Position numbers and translations under genes: made by a program
Notes under the pieces: generated by a model
The model's input: the letters and a program-made list of their open reading frames with translations, nothing else
Told to the model about the DNA's origin: nothing
The model's database searches: none
Part shown: in pieces, positions 15,801 through 23,655 of the stretch
Layout of the letters: each line of letters starts with the position of its first letter
How positions within the stretch are numbered: the first letter of the stretch is position 1
NCBI GenBank assembly: GCA_947382415.1
Contig: CANCYO010000004.1
Location: 53,709 to 117,708, forward strand
Direction: 5' to 3'
DNA: 64,000 bases
Source of the DNA: an uncultured Lachnospiraceae bacterium
Lineage (GTDB): Bacteria > Bacillota > Clostridia > Lachnospirales > Lachnospiraceae

Positions 15801-16553
15801 ATGCGTGAATTTATGAAATCAATTTCAGGCGAAGCATTTTTGGATTTTCATTATGACACATACGATTGCCTGTTTACGCGCCAGGACTTTAACACATATT
15901 GTCTATTCTTTTTCCTGACGGACAAGAAGCAATTGCTTAAGCTGCAGGAAGAGGCCGGAGAGATTCTTCAGGAGATAAAAAAGAGTGCGATATATGATAT
16001 CAATATGGATAAAAATATTACCTGCGTTTTCTGCCTGTGTATTGGAGACGATGCGTATTATGAGATGGTTTCCTGTGAGACAATCAGCGATCTGAGCAGA
16101 ACCATCTGTCTGGTGGAGGAGGATCTGAATTTCTTCAAGAAAAATGTGTTTTTATATACGGAGGATATGAGACAGTTTGCCCGTGACAACATCGGAAAAT
16201 TTGAAATATGCTGTCAGAAATATTTTACGGAAGAGAATTTCCAGTCCTATAAAAAATCGCCCAGAGACAGTTATGAATATGAGTTTTTGATAAATTTGTT
16301 CATTAAAATACCTTTTCTGAGTTTTGACAGATATCAGTCGGGGATTCAAAAAGAGTATCAGACAATGGGGAGCTACATAGAAAAAAGATGCCGGGAAAAT
16401 GCGGTTGATATTGAACACATTGAGGAACTGTGCGGGCAATTAGAAGAGCATATTGACGATAAAGATAAATTTTTTGAATGGTTGGATTCCTTGATTGAGA
16501 CACAGGCAGAAGAAGAGAAAGGATTGGCACAGAATGAGGATAAAAAGTCTTGA
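15801..16553 (+). CDS. ABC-3C system middle component
   Basis: This is a 250-aa protein of mostly mixed helix and strand without a recognisable enzymatic motif. It sits between the nuclease-domain effector (18 bases upstream) and the Rad50-like ATPase (20-base overlap), exactly where the ABC-3C middle component is found, and its size fits. The C-terminal 60 residues are acidic and probably helical (IEELCGQLEEHIDDK), a likely contact for the ATPase. The known role of middle components is to bridge ATPase and effector. Assignment is by position and size, not by a motif I can point to. Confidence 0.7.
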   Translation: MREFMKSISGEAFLDFHYDTYDCLFTRQDFNTYCLFFFLTDKKQLLKLQEEAGEILQEIKKSAIYDINMDKNITCVFCLCIGDDAYYEMVSCETISDLSRTICLVEEDLNFFKKNVFLYTEDMRQFARDNIGKFEICCQKYFTEENFQSYKKSPRDSYEYEFLINLFIKIPFLSFDRYQSGIQKEYQTMGSYIEKRCRENAVDIEHIEELCGQLEEHIDDKDKFFEWLDSLIETQAEEEKGLAQNEDKKS

Positions 16554-19026
16554 AATAAAAAATTTTAAGCTTTTTGAGGAAAAGTTCGACTTGATTCGGG
16601 ATATTTCGCAGATGGATCTGATTTTGCTGAACGGGCCCAACGGATATGGCAAGACCACCGTATTTGATGCGCTGGAGCTTGCCCTGACAGGCAAGATTAA
16701 AAGAATCAACAGCTATAATGTGGATTTGGGAGTGACTTTAAATGATAAACCTGGCAGGAAAATACTGATTGCCGACCCGGCTAAAGAAGCTTATACCGCG
16801 ATCGCACTGGAGACGGATGACGGTGAGCTTAGGTTGGAGCGGGTTTACCCCGAGCCTCCGGAAGGCAGCATAAGTATCGCTTCCACAGATAATAATCCCC
16901 GTAAAATATTTGATCAGTTTGAGTTTCGGCTTTTCCTTAACGGAGATAAGATTGTCCGGGAGAGCGAGAAAACGGATGTTTTGAAGAAGTATCATCTGGA
17001 CAATGTGGAGGAGTTTTTTGACAAATGCTGTTTCCTTTCACAGGACGAGCATTTACAGTTCTTAAAAGAAACCAAAAAGGATAAATCCATAGCTCTGGAT
17101 TTTTTGTTTCAACTGCCTGAAGATTTGAAACAAAAAAAGACGAGAGTCGATGCAATCAGCAAGGTTTTGAAAAATACCAACAGAAAAAACGATCTGGGGT
17201 ATACCAAAATTCTGAATGACAATGTTGAAAACCTGCGCACAGAGATTAATGCGTTAAGGCAAAAGACGCAGCAGGCTTATATGGAACAGGAGCAGCAGGA
17301 AGAAATGACTGCGCAATATCAATGCCTTTTTGTCGGAAAGGGAATTAAATGGGATGAGAAAGATATTCTGTTGAAGGATGAGGAATATGAAGAAGCTATT
17401 TGTGCATTAGATGATCTGATCTATTACGCACAGCATCAAAGTGCATGTGCAGATTATAGCTGGAACAGGCCCTTTAAAGATTTGATGAGGCCATTCTCCG
17501 GAGGAGATGCTATCCGTTACGAGGAGCATCCGTTAGAATATGCATACCGGTATTATCCGTTAGTACAGAAGGGAGACCAATTAGAGGAGCAGTATCACAG
17601 GCAGCTCCGGCTTGAACAGCTTGGGCAGAATCTGGAAAACCGGCAAATACATAAATTGAATTGGGAGACTGTGGCCGGAGAAAAGCTTTTGGAGGAGGAT
17701 GAAATTGAGGCTGTAAGAGAAGCCATCAGACATGTGGAAAAGCTAGAACAGCTTCAGGGAAGCACGGAGAAAATCATTTCAAGTATTATTGAGGCGCGGA
17801 CACTTCTGGCGCAAAGGACTAAAGAGGCTTTCAAAGAGGCTCCCCGTAAAGCTGTGGAAGAAGCTGCCGAAGGGGATGCAAAGCAGCAGATACTTTCTGA
17901 CAGTGAATGCCCGTATTGCGGCAAGCCGTATGATAAAAAAGAAATATTGGAAGCAAAGTTTCAGGCAGAGGAAGAAAAACTTCTGTCCCTTAGCGGGGGA
18001 ACCGCACAGGATATCCGGAATCAAACGGAAGCTGTCTATGAAAAGTATTTAAACAGCATGGTGGCCGCCGTACAGAATTGTCTGCGAAACAGTATATCGG
18101 AGGAGACCTATAAAAAACTTCAGGAGGCAAAGAAGTATAAAGCCGATATGCAGACCGTAAATGAATTGCTCCACAAATTACAGCTCAGTCTTCCGGAAGA
18201 ATATCAGGACGATATCACCGAACTTGCCAGAGGGTATGAGAGGCTTTTACAGGATATTGGAAAAGGTCTGAAAGAGATTCCGGAGGAGATTGCCGGACAG
18301 TTGGAGGCAAAAGATTTTTGGAATGATTATGATAAATATTATGACAGGGATTGGGACAGATTCATCAAAGCAACTGCTTCTTTGCTGCAGGCAAAGCGGG
18401 AGTATATCAAGCGCCGGTTTTATGATTTCGGCAGGAGATTGATACAGCAGAGGGAAGAGGAACTGGAGAAGGCTGAAAAAAGAGTTACAAAGTTAAAGGA
18501 AATTTATGATGAGCTGGCGGGATATCAGGAGGCCGTAGAAGAAGGGACTCGGGATTATAAGCGGCAGGTTATTCATGATATTGAGCCCCTCCTGCATGTC
18601 TTTACAGCCAAGATCCTGCAGCAGAAATTCTGTGGTAAAAGTATTTTTATTTCCACAGACAAAAAAATGGAGAGTTTTCAATTGGTGCATTCGGCGGAGG
18701 ACAATCAGGATATTTTATATAATATGAGCTCAGGACAGCTCGCCGCCGTTTCCATATCCTTTTTGTTGTGTATGCATCAGGTTTATGCACAGCGGCAGTC
18801 TCTGCCCGTCCTGCTGATCGACGATCCGATACAGACCATCGATGATGTCAATATGGTAGGATTGGTAGATATTCTGCGGTTTGAGTTTCCCAATACACAG
18901 ATATTTATCTCCACACATGAACAGAAATTTGAGTGGTATTTAAGATATAAGTATGAAAAGGCACAGAAAAAGATAGAGCCCTACAATATGAAAGATATTG
19001 TATTGGGCGCTTGTAATTTTGAATAA
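16534..19026 (+). CDS. Rad50/SMC-like ATPase of the ABC-3C system
   Basis: This 830-aa protein starts MRIKSLEIKNFKLFEE with Walker A GPNGYGKT at residues 34-41. A long coiled-coil region follows, interrupted by a Rad50-type zinc hook CPYCGKPY (Cys459, Cys462). The C-terminal half supplies the ABC signature MSSGQ (731-735) and Walker B LLIDDP with Asp763-Asp764, then an STHE switch. It is thus an SMC-like DNA-binding ATPase. ATG 16534 is chosen because AAAGGA precedes it and the conserved start begins there; the longer frame from 16495 adds 13 poor residues. The gene overlaps the middle component by 20 bases. Its last codons contain the rnpB -35 box. Confidence 0.88.
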   Translation: MRIKSLEIKNFKLFEEKFDLIRDISQMDLILLNGPNGYGKTTVFDALELALTGKIKRINSYNVDLGVTLNDKPGRKILIADPAKEAYTAIALETDDGELRLERVYPEPPEGSISIASTDNNPRKIFDQFEFRLFLNGDKIVRESEKTDVLKKYHLDNVEEFFDKCCFLSQDEHLQFLKETKKDKSIALDFLFQLPEDLKQKKTRVDAISKVLKNTNRKNDLGYTKILNDNVENLRTEINALRQKTQQAYMEQEQQEEMTAQYQCLFVGKGIKWDEKDILLKDEEYEEAICALDDLIYYAQHQSACADYSWNRPFKDLMRPFSGGDAIRYEEHPLEYAYRYYPLVQKGDQLEEQYHRQLRLEQLGQNLENRQIHKLNWETVAGEKLLEEDEIEAVREAIRHVEKLEQLQGSTEKIISSIIEARTLLAQRTKEAFKEAPRKAVEEAAEGDAKQQILSDSECPYCGKPYDKKEILEAKFQAEEEKLLSLSGGTAQDIRNQTEAVYEKYLNSMVAAVQNCLRNSISEETYKKLQEAKKYKADMQTVNELLHKLQLSLPEEYQDDITELARGYERLLQDIGKGLKEIPEEIAGQLEAKDFWNDYDKYYDRDWDRFIKATASLLQAKREYIKRRFYDFGRRLIQQREEELEKAEKRVTKLKEIYDELAGYQEAVEEGTRDYKRQVIHDIEPLLHVFTAKILQQKFCGKSIFISTDKKMESFQLVHSAEDNQDILYNMSSGQLAAVSISFLLCMHQVYAQRQSLPVLLIDDPIQTIDDVNMVGLVDILRFEFPNTQIFISTHEQKFEWYLRYKYEKAQKKIEPYNMKDIVLGACNFE

Positions 19027-19039
19027 AAGCCGTTATAAT
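19011..19039 (+). promoter_or_regulatory. promoter of rnpB, overlapping the end of the ABC-3C ATPase gene
   Basis: TTGTAA (19011-19016), 17 bases, TATAAT (19034-19039). The -35 box lies in the last codons of the ATPase gene and its stop codon (19024-19026) falls in the spacer, so the defence island ends inside the housekeeping promoter. Confidence 0.8.
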
Positions 19040-19045
19040 AACTTA

Positions 19046-19474
19046 AATGTAAGTAAGACAGACGATCGCGGCCGGGCGCGCAGGCGTCCGGGTGAGGAAA
19101 GTCCGGGCTTCACAGGGCAGGATGCCGGATAACGTCCGGTGGAGGCGACTCCAAGGCAAGTGCAACAGAAATATACCGCCGCTGTGTCTTTGCGGACACA
19201 GCGCAGGTTGCATATGCAACCTGCAGAGAAACGCCCCGCGTTTCTCTTGGTAAGGGTGGAAAGGCAGTGTAAGAGACTACCGTCCGTCCGGTAACGGTCG
19301 GAGCCATGTAAACCCCATCCGAAGCAAGACCAAATAGAAAGCCACAGGCCGGCCCGGTCTGCTTTCAGGTAGGTCGCTAGATACGGCTGGCGACAGCCGT
19401 GCCAGATAGATGATCGTCCGGGGATCAGTGTGATCCCTTTGACATAACCCGGCTTATCGTCTTGCTTACATTTA
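19046..19474 (+). ncRNA. rnpB: RNase P RNA, bacterial type A
   Basis: This is the catalytic RNA of RNase P, which matures tRNA 5' ends. Conserved landmarks are the GAGGAAAGTCCGGGC block near 19093, AGGGTGGAAAGG near 19253, the GAGACTACCG segment near 19273, and AACCCGGCTTATCG near the 3' end (about 19446-19459). P1 is formed by AAATGTAAG-(T/C)-AAGAC at both ends, with a compensating T/C difference. Elaborate peripheral hairpins (for example GCTGTGTCTTTGCGGACACAGC and GGTTGCATATGCAACC) fit type A. The ends are placed by the P1 pairing and the upstream TATAAT and are good to a few bases. Confidence 0.95.
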
Positions 19475-19514
19475 CTTATCTTTACACTTATATTATTTAG
19501 GAATTTCAGGACAA

Positions 19515-19547
19515 CGGACCGTACCCGGCAGGGCTTCGGTCTGTTTT
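19515..19547 (+). terminator. candidate terminator downstream of rnpB
   Basis: CGGACCG (19515-19521) pairs with CGGTCTG (19537-19543), including one G-U pair, over a 15-base loop. TTTT (19544-19547) follows. It lies about 40 bases after the RNase P RNA and 17 before the next start codon. Confidence 0.55.
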
Positions 19548-19563
19548 GCCGTAGGGAGCGGCC

Positions 19564-20361
19564 ATGAGACAGCAGTATGACAAAACAAAAATTTTCTGTA
19601 TCGCGCTGGTGTTTGTGCTCGGGGCATCACTTCTGGCTGATTTGGCAAGGATATTCGGGGCTGACGGTTCTGGGATGCGAGAGGAAGAAACGGCAGCCGG
19701 AAACAGCGCTGACGTGGCCGTGTATGTGGAAGGCCAGACTGCCGGGGCGTTGGCGGCGGCCGGCAGCGGTGTGATTTTGGCGGCAGATGAGGATGCGCTG
19801 TGGGTGGTTACGGCGGGACATGTGCTGGAGAGGGCAGCTAAAGAGCCTTCCGGGGAGATGCATTCCGGGGAAAAGCAATCCGGGAAGGAGCAATTCGGGA
19901 AGGAGCATTCCGGGGAGGAACATCCCGTGAAGGTAGAGTTTGGTGACGGAAGTATTGTGGAATGTCAGAGATATGAACGCGTGAAGGACACCGACCTGGC
20001 TTTTGTATGTATTCTGAAAGAGAATCTTCCTGAAAAGCTCAGGGAGTGTCCGGCGGCGGATACGGATAAGGAGAGTTACGATGCTCTTGAGGCAGGAGCA
20101 GCGATCTGCCTGACCGGTTATCAGGATGGCAGACCGTGTACTTTTTCGGGAGTATTGTCGGAGCCGTGGATTTATGTGGCGGATTTTGAACAATATATGA
20201 TGGTGGCGGTATGCGAGATGGAATCCGGCATGTCCGGCGGAGGCCTCTATGATGAAGCGGGGCATCTGATCGGCATTGCCTGCGGCGGAAACGGGCAGGG
20301 AGAGCTTGCGGCAGTGCCGCTGCATGTGGTTTGGGCGCGCTTTGAGGAGTTAAAGAGATAG
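19564..20361 (+). CDS. membrane-anchored trypsin-like serine protease
   Basis: The 265-aa protein has an N-terminal membrane helix (about residues 9-28) and then an extracytoplasmic trypsin-like domain. The triad is readable as His in VVTAGHVLE, Asp in KDTDLAFV and Ser in ESGMSGGGLYD, the S1C/HtrA-like order. No PDZ domain follows, so it is shorter than DegP/HtrA. Between His and Asp lies an insert of five imperfect five-to-six residue repeats (variants of SGEK-HSGKEQF) that is unusual for the fold and probably forms a charged surface loop. The gene follows rnpB directly; a histidine phosphatase gene starts 13 bases downstream. Substrate unknown. Confidence 0.8.
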   Translation: MRQQYDKTKIFCIALVFVLGASLLADLARIFGADGSGMREEETAAGNSADVAVYVEGQTAGALAAAGSGVILAADEDALWVVTAGHVLERAAKEPSGEMHSGEKQSGKEQFGKEHSGEEHPVKVEFGDGSIVECQRYERVKDTDLAFVCILKENLPEKLRECPAADTDKESYDALEAGAAICLTGYQDGRPCTFSGVLSEPWIYVADFEQYMMVAVCEMESGMSGGGLYDEAGHLIGIACGGNGQGELAAVPLHVVWARFEELKR

Positions 20362-20374
20362 GGGGGAAGCAGTG

Positions 20375-20941
20375 ATGCAGGGAGAGAACGGACATTTTTA
20401 CTTTGTCCGCCATGGGCAGACGGTGTGGAATGTGGAGAACAAAATATGCGGAGCTACGGATATTGCCCTGACGGAGCTCGGACACAGGCAGGCGGTGGAG
20501 ACGGGCAGGAGGATTCTGGCGGAGGGTATCAGAGCGGATGAGATATTATATTCTCCTCTGATACGGGCGGCTGACACGGCCGGACATATTTCGGAGCTCA
20601 CAGGAATCCCGGCCCGGGCGGAGCCCCGGCTTACGGAGCAGAATTTCGGAAGGTATGAGTCCACAGCCCGGGACGGACGGGAGTTTCACGAGGCGAAGAA
20701 GCATTGCGCCAGCCGGTTTGACGGCGGGGAATCCATGCTGCAGCTTGCCCAGAGAATCTATAATCTGCTGGATGAGCTCAGAGCGGATGAAAAGGTGTAC
20801 ATTCTGGTGGCGCACAATGGGATTGCCCGGATTGTCGAATCCTATTTTCGCGATATGAGCAATGAAGAATTCTCTTCTTTTGGAATAGGCAACTGTGAAG
20901 TAGTGCGTTATGACTTTCCCGACAGGGCGGCTCTGATATAA
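20375..20941 (+). CDS. histidine phosphatase family protein (phosphoglycerate mutase-like)
   Basis: The 188-aa protein has the RHG motif (FYFVRHGQTVWN) with the phospho-accepting His near residue 13, the acidic partner in LYSPLIRAADTA, and the second His in VAHNGIAR. This is the cytoplasmic cofactor-dependent phosphoglycerate mutase/phosphatase fold; the divergent C-terminus and short length suggest a phosphatase, not the glycolytic mutase. ATG 20375 is preferred over GTG 20372 because GGGGGGAAG gives a six-base spacing to it. The 3' end overlaps the convergent MATE gene by 34 bases with no terminator between. Confidence 0.88.
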   Translation: MQGENGHFYFVRHGQTVWNVENKICGATDIALTELGHRQAVETGRRILAEGIRADEILYSPLIRAADTAGHISELTGIPARAEPRLTEQNFGRYESTARDGREFHEAKKHCASRFDGGESMLQLAQRIYNLLDELRADEKVYILVAHNGIARIVESYFRDMSNEEFSSFGIGNCEVVRYDFPDRAALI

Positions 20942-22239
20942 ATGATACCCAGAAAGGCGGCGCACACAACCCAGATCACAGGCTCTGTGAATACCACTCC
21001 TGTGTATTCCATGATCGGGATCACGAACAGGCAGGACAGCACTTTGCCGGCAAGCTCGATGCTGCTGGAGAGTACGGGAGCTATTTTATAGCCCATGGCC
21101 TGCATGGAATTGCGCAGTACAAACAGGATGCCCAGCGGGAAGAAGAATATCGTGCAGATTTTCAGATTATACACGGCATTGAGGACAATTTCTTCATTGT
21201 CCGTACCGGTCAATATTTTGATCAGAAGCGCTCCGCAGGTAAAAGCTGCCGCTGCGGAGAGGATAGACCATACAAGTTCCAGCCACAGAACCTCTCCCAT
21301 TGCCTTACGGATTCGTTTGAATTGTCTGGCTCCGAAGTTCTGCCCCACAAAAGTGGAACAGGCGGTTGCTATAGCCTGCATGGGCATCATCAGAAATTCA
21401 AAGATACGTCTGGAGGCCGTATGTGCAGTGATAATGTTCTTGCCCAGATGATTGATTCCCTTTTGCAGGATAATTGACCCTATTGCCAACACGGAGGACA
21501 TCAATCCCATGGAAAGACCTGTGGCAAGCATTTCGCGCACCAGCGCTTTGGGCGGACGCCAGTCTGTTTTCTCAGGCATATAGATACGGTATTTTTGCAG
21601 GATGTATACCCCGCAGAAGAATGCGGAAATCATCTGTGCGGCAACAGTGGCCAGAGCAGCGCCCGCAATGCCCAGATGCAGTCCCATAATAAACAGGATA
21701 TCCAGTATAATGTTTATGGCACAGGAGACAATTAGAAAATAAAGAGGGGTCCGGCTGTTGCCCATGGCCCGCATAAATCCGGCGCACATGTTGTAAGCGG
21801 TGGTTGCGGCCATTCCTGCCAGGATTACGAAGATATACTGGTATGCCATGGGAAAGATATCCCGGGGCGTGTCCATCCAGCGCAGCAGAGGCTGCAGAAC
21901 GGGCAGGATTATGATTGTCAGAACGAAGGTGCTGACAGCGTTCAGGAGGATGGTGGCGGAAACGGCTTTTTTCAGGGAGGCTGTGTCCCCCGCGCCAAAA
22001 ATCTGTGACATGACGATGCCGAAGCCGTTGTTCATCCCATTGGCAAAATAGATCAATACGGAATACAGGGCAGAGGTTGCACCGATGGCTGCAATGGCGT
22101 CGTCGCCGAGATTATATCCTGCGATCATGGTATCCACAAGATTGTAAGCCTGTTGAAAAAGTGTTCCGATTAGCAGCGGGATGGCAAACTGCACGATGGC
22201 CTTCATCGGGACGCCTTTTGTCATGTCGTTTGTATGCAT
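20908..22239 (-). CDS. MATE family efflux transporter
   Basis: The 443-aa membrane protein contains about 12 transmembrane segments in two homologous halves. The N-terminal helix sequence IVQFAIPLLIGTLFQQAYNLVDTMIAG is characteristic of MATE multidrug/toxin exporters that use a Na+ or H+ gradient. The ATG follows GGAGGAG at an 8-9 base distance. A near-consensus promoter lies at 22291-22319 on the same strand. The gene is monocistronic and divergent from the CobW gene. The substrate cannot be predicted. Confidence 0.93.
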   Translation of the reverse strand: MHTNDMTKGVPMKAIVQFAIPLLIGTLFQQAYNLVDTMIAGYNLGDDAIAAIGATSALYSVLIYFANGMNNGFGIVMSQIFGAGDTASLKKAVSATILLNAVSTFVLTIIILPVLQPLLRWMDTPRDIFPMAYQYIFVILAGMAATTAYNMCAGFMRAMGNSRTPLYFLIVSCAINIILDILFIMGLHLGIAGAALATVAAQMISAFFCGVYILQKYRIYMPEKTDWRPPKALVREMLATGLSMGLMSSVLAIGSIILQKGINHLGKNIITAHTASRRIFEFLMMPMQAIATACSTFVGQNFGARQFKRIRKAMGEVLWLELVWSILSAAAAFTCGALLIKILTGTDNEEIVLNAVYNLKICTIFFFPLGILFVLRNSMQAMGYKIAPVLSSSIELAGKVLSCLFVIPIMEYTGVVFTEPVIWVVCAAFLGIIYIRAALSGKS

Positions 22240-22290
22240 TCTCTGATCACTCCTCCGGGCCCGGGGATGCAGGGGCTTGGGCCTGTTCCT

Positions 22291-22319
22291 ATTATAGCTT
22301 TGGCATATTAGTCTGGCAA
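22291..22319 (-). promoter_or_regulatory. promoter of the MATE gene
   Basis: On the minus strand, TTGCCA (complement of 22314-22319), 17 bases, TATAAT (complement of 22291-22296). The distance to the MATE start is about 50 bases. Confidence 0.75.
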
Positions 22320-22338
22320 TACTTGTCTGACAATACTT
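22311..22338. repeat. 14-base tandem direct repeat in the MATE-cobW divergent region
   Basis: GTCTGGCAATACTT (22311-22324) is followed directly by GTCTGACAATACTT (22325-22338), differing at one base. It overlaps the -35 box of the MATE promoter and lies just before the TTGACA of the CobW promoter, so it could be an operator for a shared regulator. Confidence 0.5.
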
Positions 22339-22350
22339 TTCAGGTGTTTC

Positions 22351-22379
22351 TTGACATTCCTCCTGATATGGTAGAAAAT
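22351..22379 (+). promoter_or_regulatory. candidate promoter of the CobW metal cluster
   Basis: A perfect TTGACA (22351-22356) is followed by TAGAAA (22372-22377, 15-base spacer) or GAAAAT (22374-22379, 17 bases). The -10 box is poor. A leader hairpin CAGCGG (22386-22391)/CCGCTG (22402-22407) precedes the gene by about 50 bases. Confidence 0.45.
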
Positions 22380-22459
22380 AGAAAACAGCGGGTATGCGGA
22401 TCCGCTGTAAGCTGCAATGTAGTCAATAAAGTATTATATAGAGAGAAAGGATGTGCGAC

Positions 22460-23596
22460 ATGACTAAAATTGATGTGGTATCTGGTTTTCTGGGAGCGGG
22501 AAAGACCACTCTGATAAAGAAGCTTTTAAAGGAAGCTTTAGACGGCAGCAAGACCGTGCTGATCGAGAATGAGTTCGGAGAGATCGGAATTGACGGCGGT
22601 TTTCTGAAGGATGCCGGAATCGAGATCAAGGAGATGAATTCGGGCTGCATCTGTTGTTCCCTTGTGGGTGATTTTGGAGCTTCGTTAAAGGAAGTGATCG
22701 AGACCTATGCGCCGGAGCGTGTGCTGATCGAGCCCTCCGGGGTGGGCAAGCTCTCCGATGTGCTGAAGGCTGTGGAGAATGTGGCCGCAGATCTGGACGT
22801 ACAGGTGAACAGCGCCGTGGCGGTGGTGGATGCCTCCAAATGTAAAATGTATATGAAGAATTTCGGTGAGTTTTTCAGCAATCAGATCGAGTATGCAGGC
22901 ACCATCATTTTGAGCAGGACGGACAAGGTGAGTCAGGATAAGCTGAATGCTGCCGTGGAACTGGTCAGGGAGCACAATCAGAAGGCGGCCGTCATCACCA
23001 CACCCCTCAGCCAGCTTGACGGAAAGGATGTGCTGCAGACCATCGAAGGGGCGGACCGGCTGGAGGATATGATGAAGGAGATGCTGGCCAGCGTACACGA
23101 GGACCATGACCACGATCATGAGCACTGTGACCACGAGCACCACCATGACCATGAGCACTGTGACCACGAGCACCACCATGACCATGAGCACTGTGACCAC
23201 GAGCACCACCATGACCATGAGCACTGTGACCACGAACATCATCATGATCACGAGCACCATCACCATGAACATGGCGAAGGCTGCACCTGCGGGTGTCACG
23301 ATCACGAGCATCATCACGCGGATGAGGTGTTTACGAGCTGGGGAATGGAGACGCCCAACACTTACACAAGAGAGCAGATCGCCCATATACTGGAGGAGTT
23401 GGACGGCGGCTGGTATGGCGATATCCTGCGGGCCAAGGGCATGGTGCCCGCGGAGGACGGGACCTGGATCTATTATGATTATGTGCCCGAGGAGCATGAG
23501 ATCAGGAGCGGCAAGCCGGAGGTGACGGGGAAGATCTGCGTCATCGGCGCAAGACTCAGGGAGGATAAGCTGGAAGAGCTGTTCGCATGCAAATAA
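22460..23596 (+). CDS. CobW/COG0523 G3E GTPase with His-rich metal-binding region
   Basis: This 378-aa GTPase has the P-loop GFLGAGKT (residues 9-16), the metal-binding CxCC motif GCICC (Cys63, 65, 66) and an SRTD in the NKxD position. COG0523 proteins are metallochaperones or metal insertases for Zn, Co or Ni. Residues from about 213 to 290 are an exceptional His/Asp/Glu/Cys repeat, built of 11-residue units DHEHHHDHEHC, then GCTCGCHDHEHHH. The C-terminal CobW domain follows (TPNTYTREQIAHILEELDGG). Cytoplasmic. ATG 22460 fits the AAAGG site; ATG 22451 abuts it. Downstream genes include a second CobW-like protein and a ZIP transporter, which points to zinc. Confidence 0.93.
   Translation: MTKIDVVSGFLGAGKTTLIKKLLKEALDGSKTVLIENEFGEIGIDGGFLKDAGIEIKEMNSGCICCSLVGDFGASLKEVIETYAPERVLIEPSGVGKLSDVLKAVENVAADLDVQVNSAVAVVDASKCKMYMKNFGEFFSNQIEYAGTIILSRTDKVSQDKLNAAVELVREHNQKAAVITTPLSQLDGKDVLQTIEGADRLEDMMKEMLASVHEDHDHDHEHCDHEHHHDHEHCDHEHHHDHEHCDHEHHHDHEHCDHEHHHDHEHHHHEHGEGCTCGCHDHEHHHADEVFTSWGMETPNTYTREQIAHILEELDGGWYGDILRAKGMVPAEDGTWIYYDYVPEEHEIRSGKPEVTGKICVIGARLREDKLEELFACK
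23129..23227 (+). repeat. three perfect 33-base tandem repeats inside the CobW gene
   Basis: The unit encodes DHEHHHDHEHC and is repeated exactly three times (23129-23161, 23162-23194, 23195-23227). A degenerate fourth copy follows from 23228 and a partial copy precedes it. Perfect identity at third codon positions indicates recent slippage expansion, so the copy number probably varies among strains. Confidence 0.95.
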
Positions 23597-23655
23597 GGAG
23601 TCGGCGGGCATAAAAAGAGCGACAGGTGTCCGCAAAGGCGGGCAGGGGGTATATT

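Noticed and set aside
23129..23227. CRISPR-like tandem repeats
   Set aside because: The repeats are contiguous, in frame and encode a His-rich linker; there are no spacers.
22685..23635. Minus-strand hydrophobic frame rich in Val/Met opposite the CobW gene
   Set aside because: The apparent membrane-like repeats are only the antisense of the His-rich repeats.
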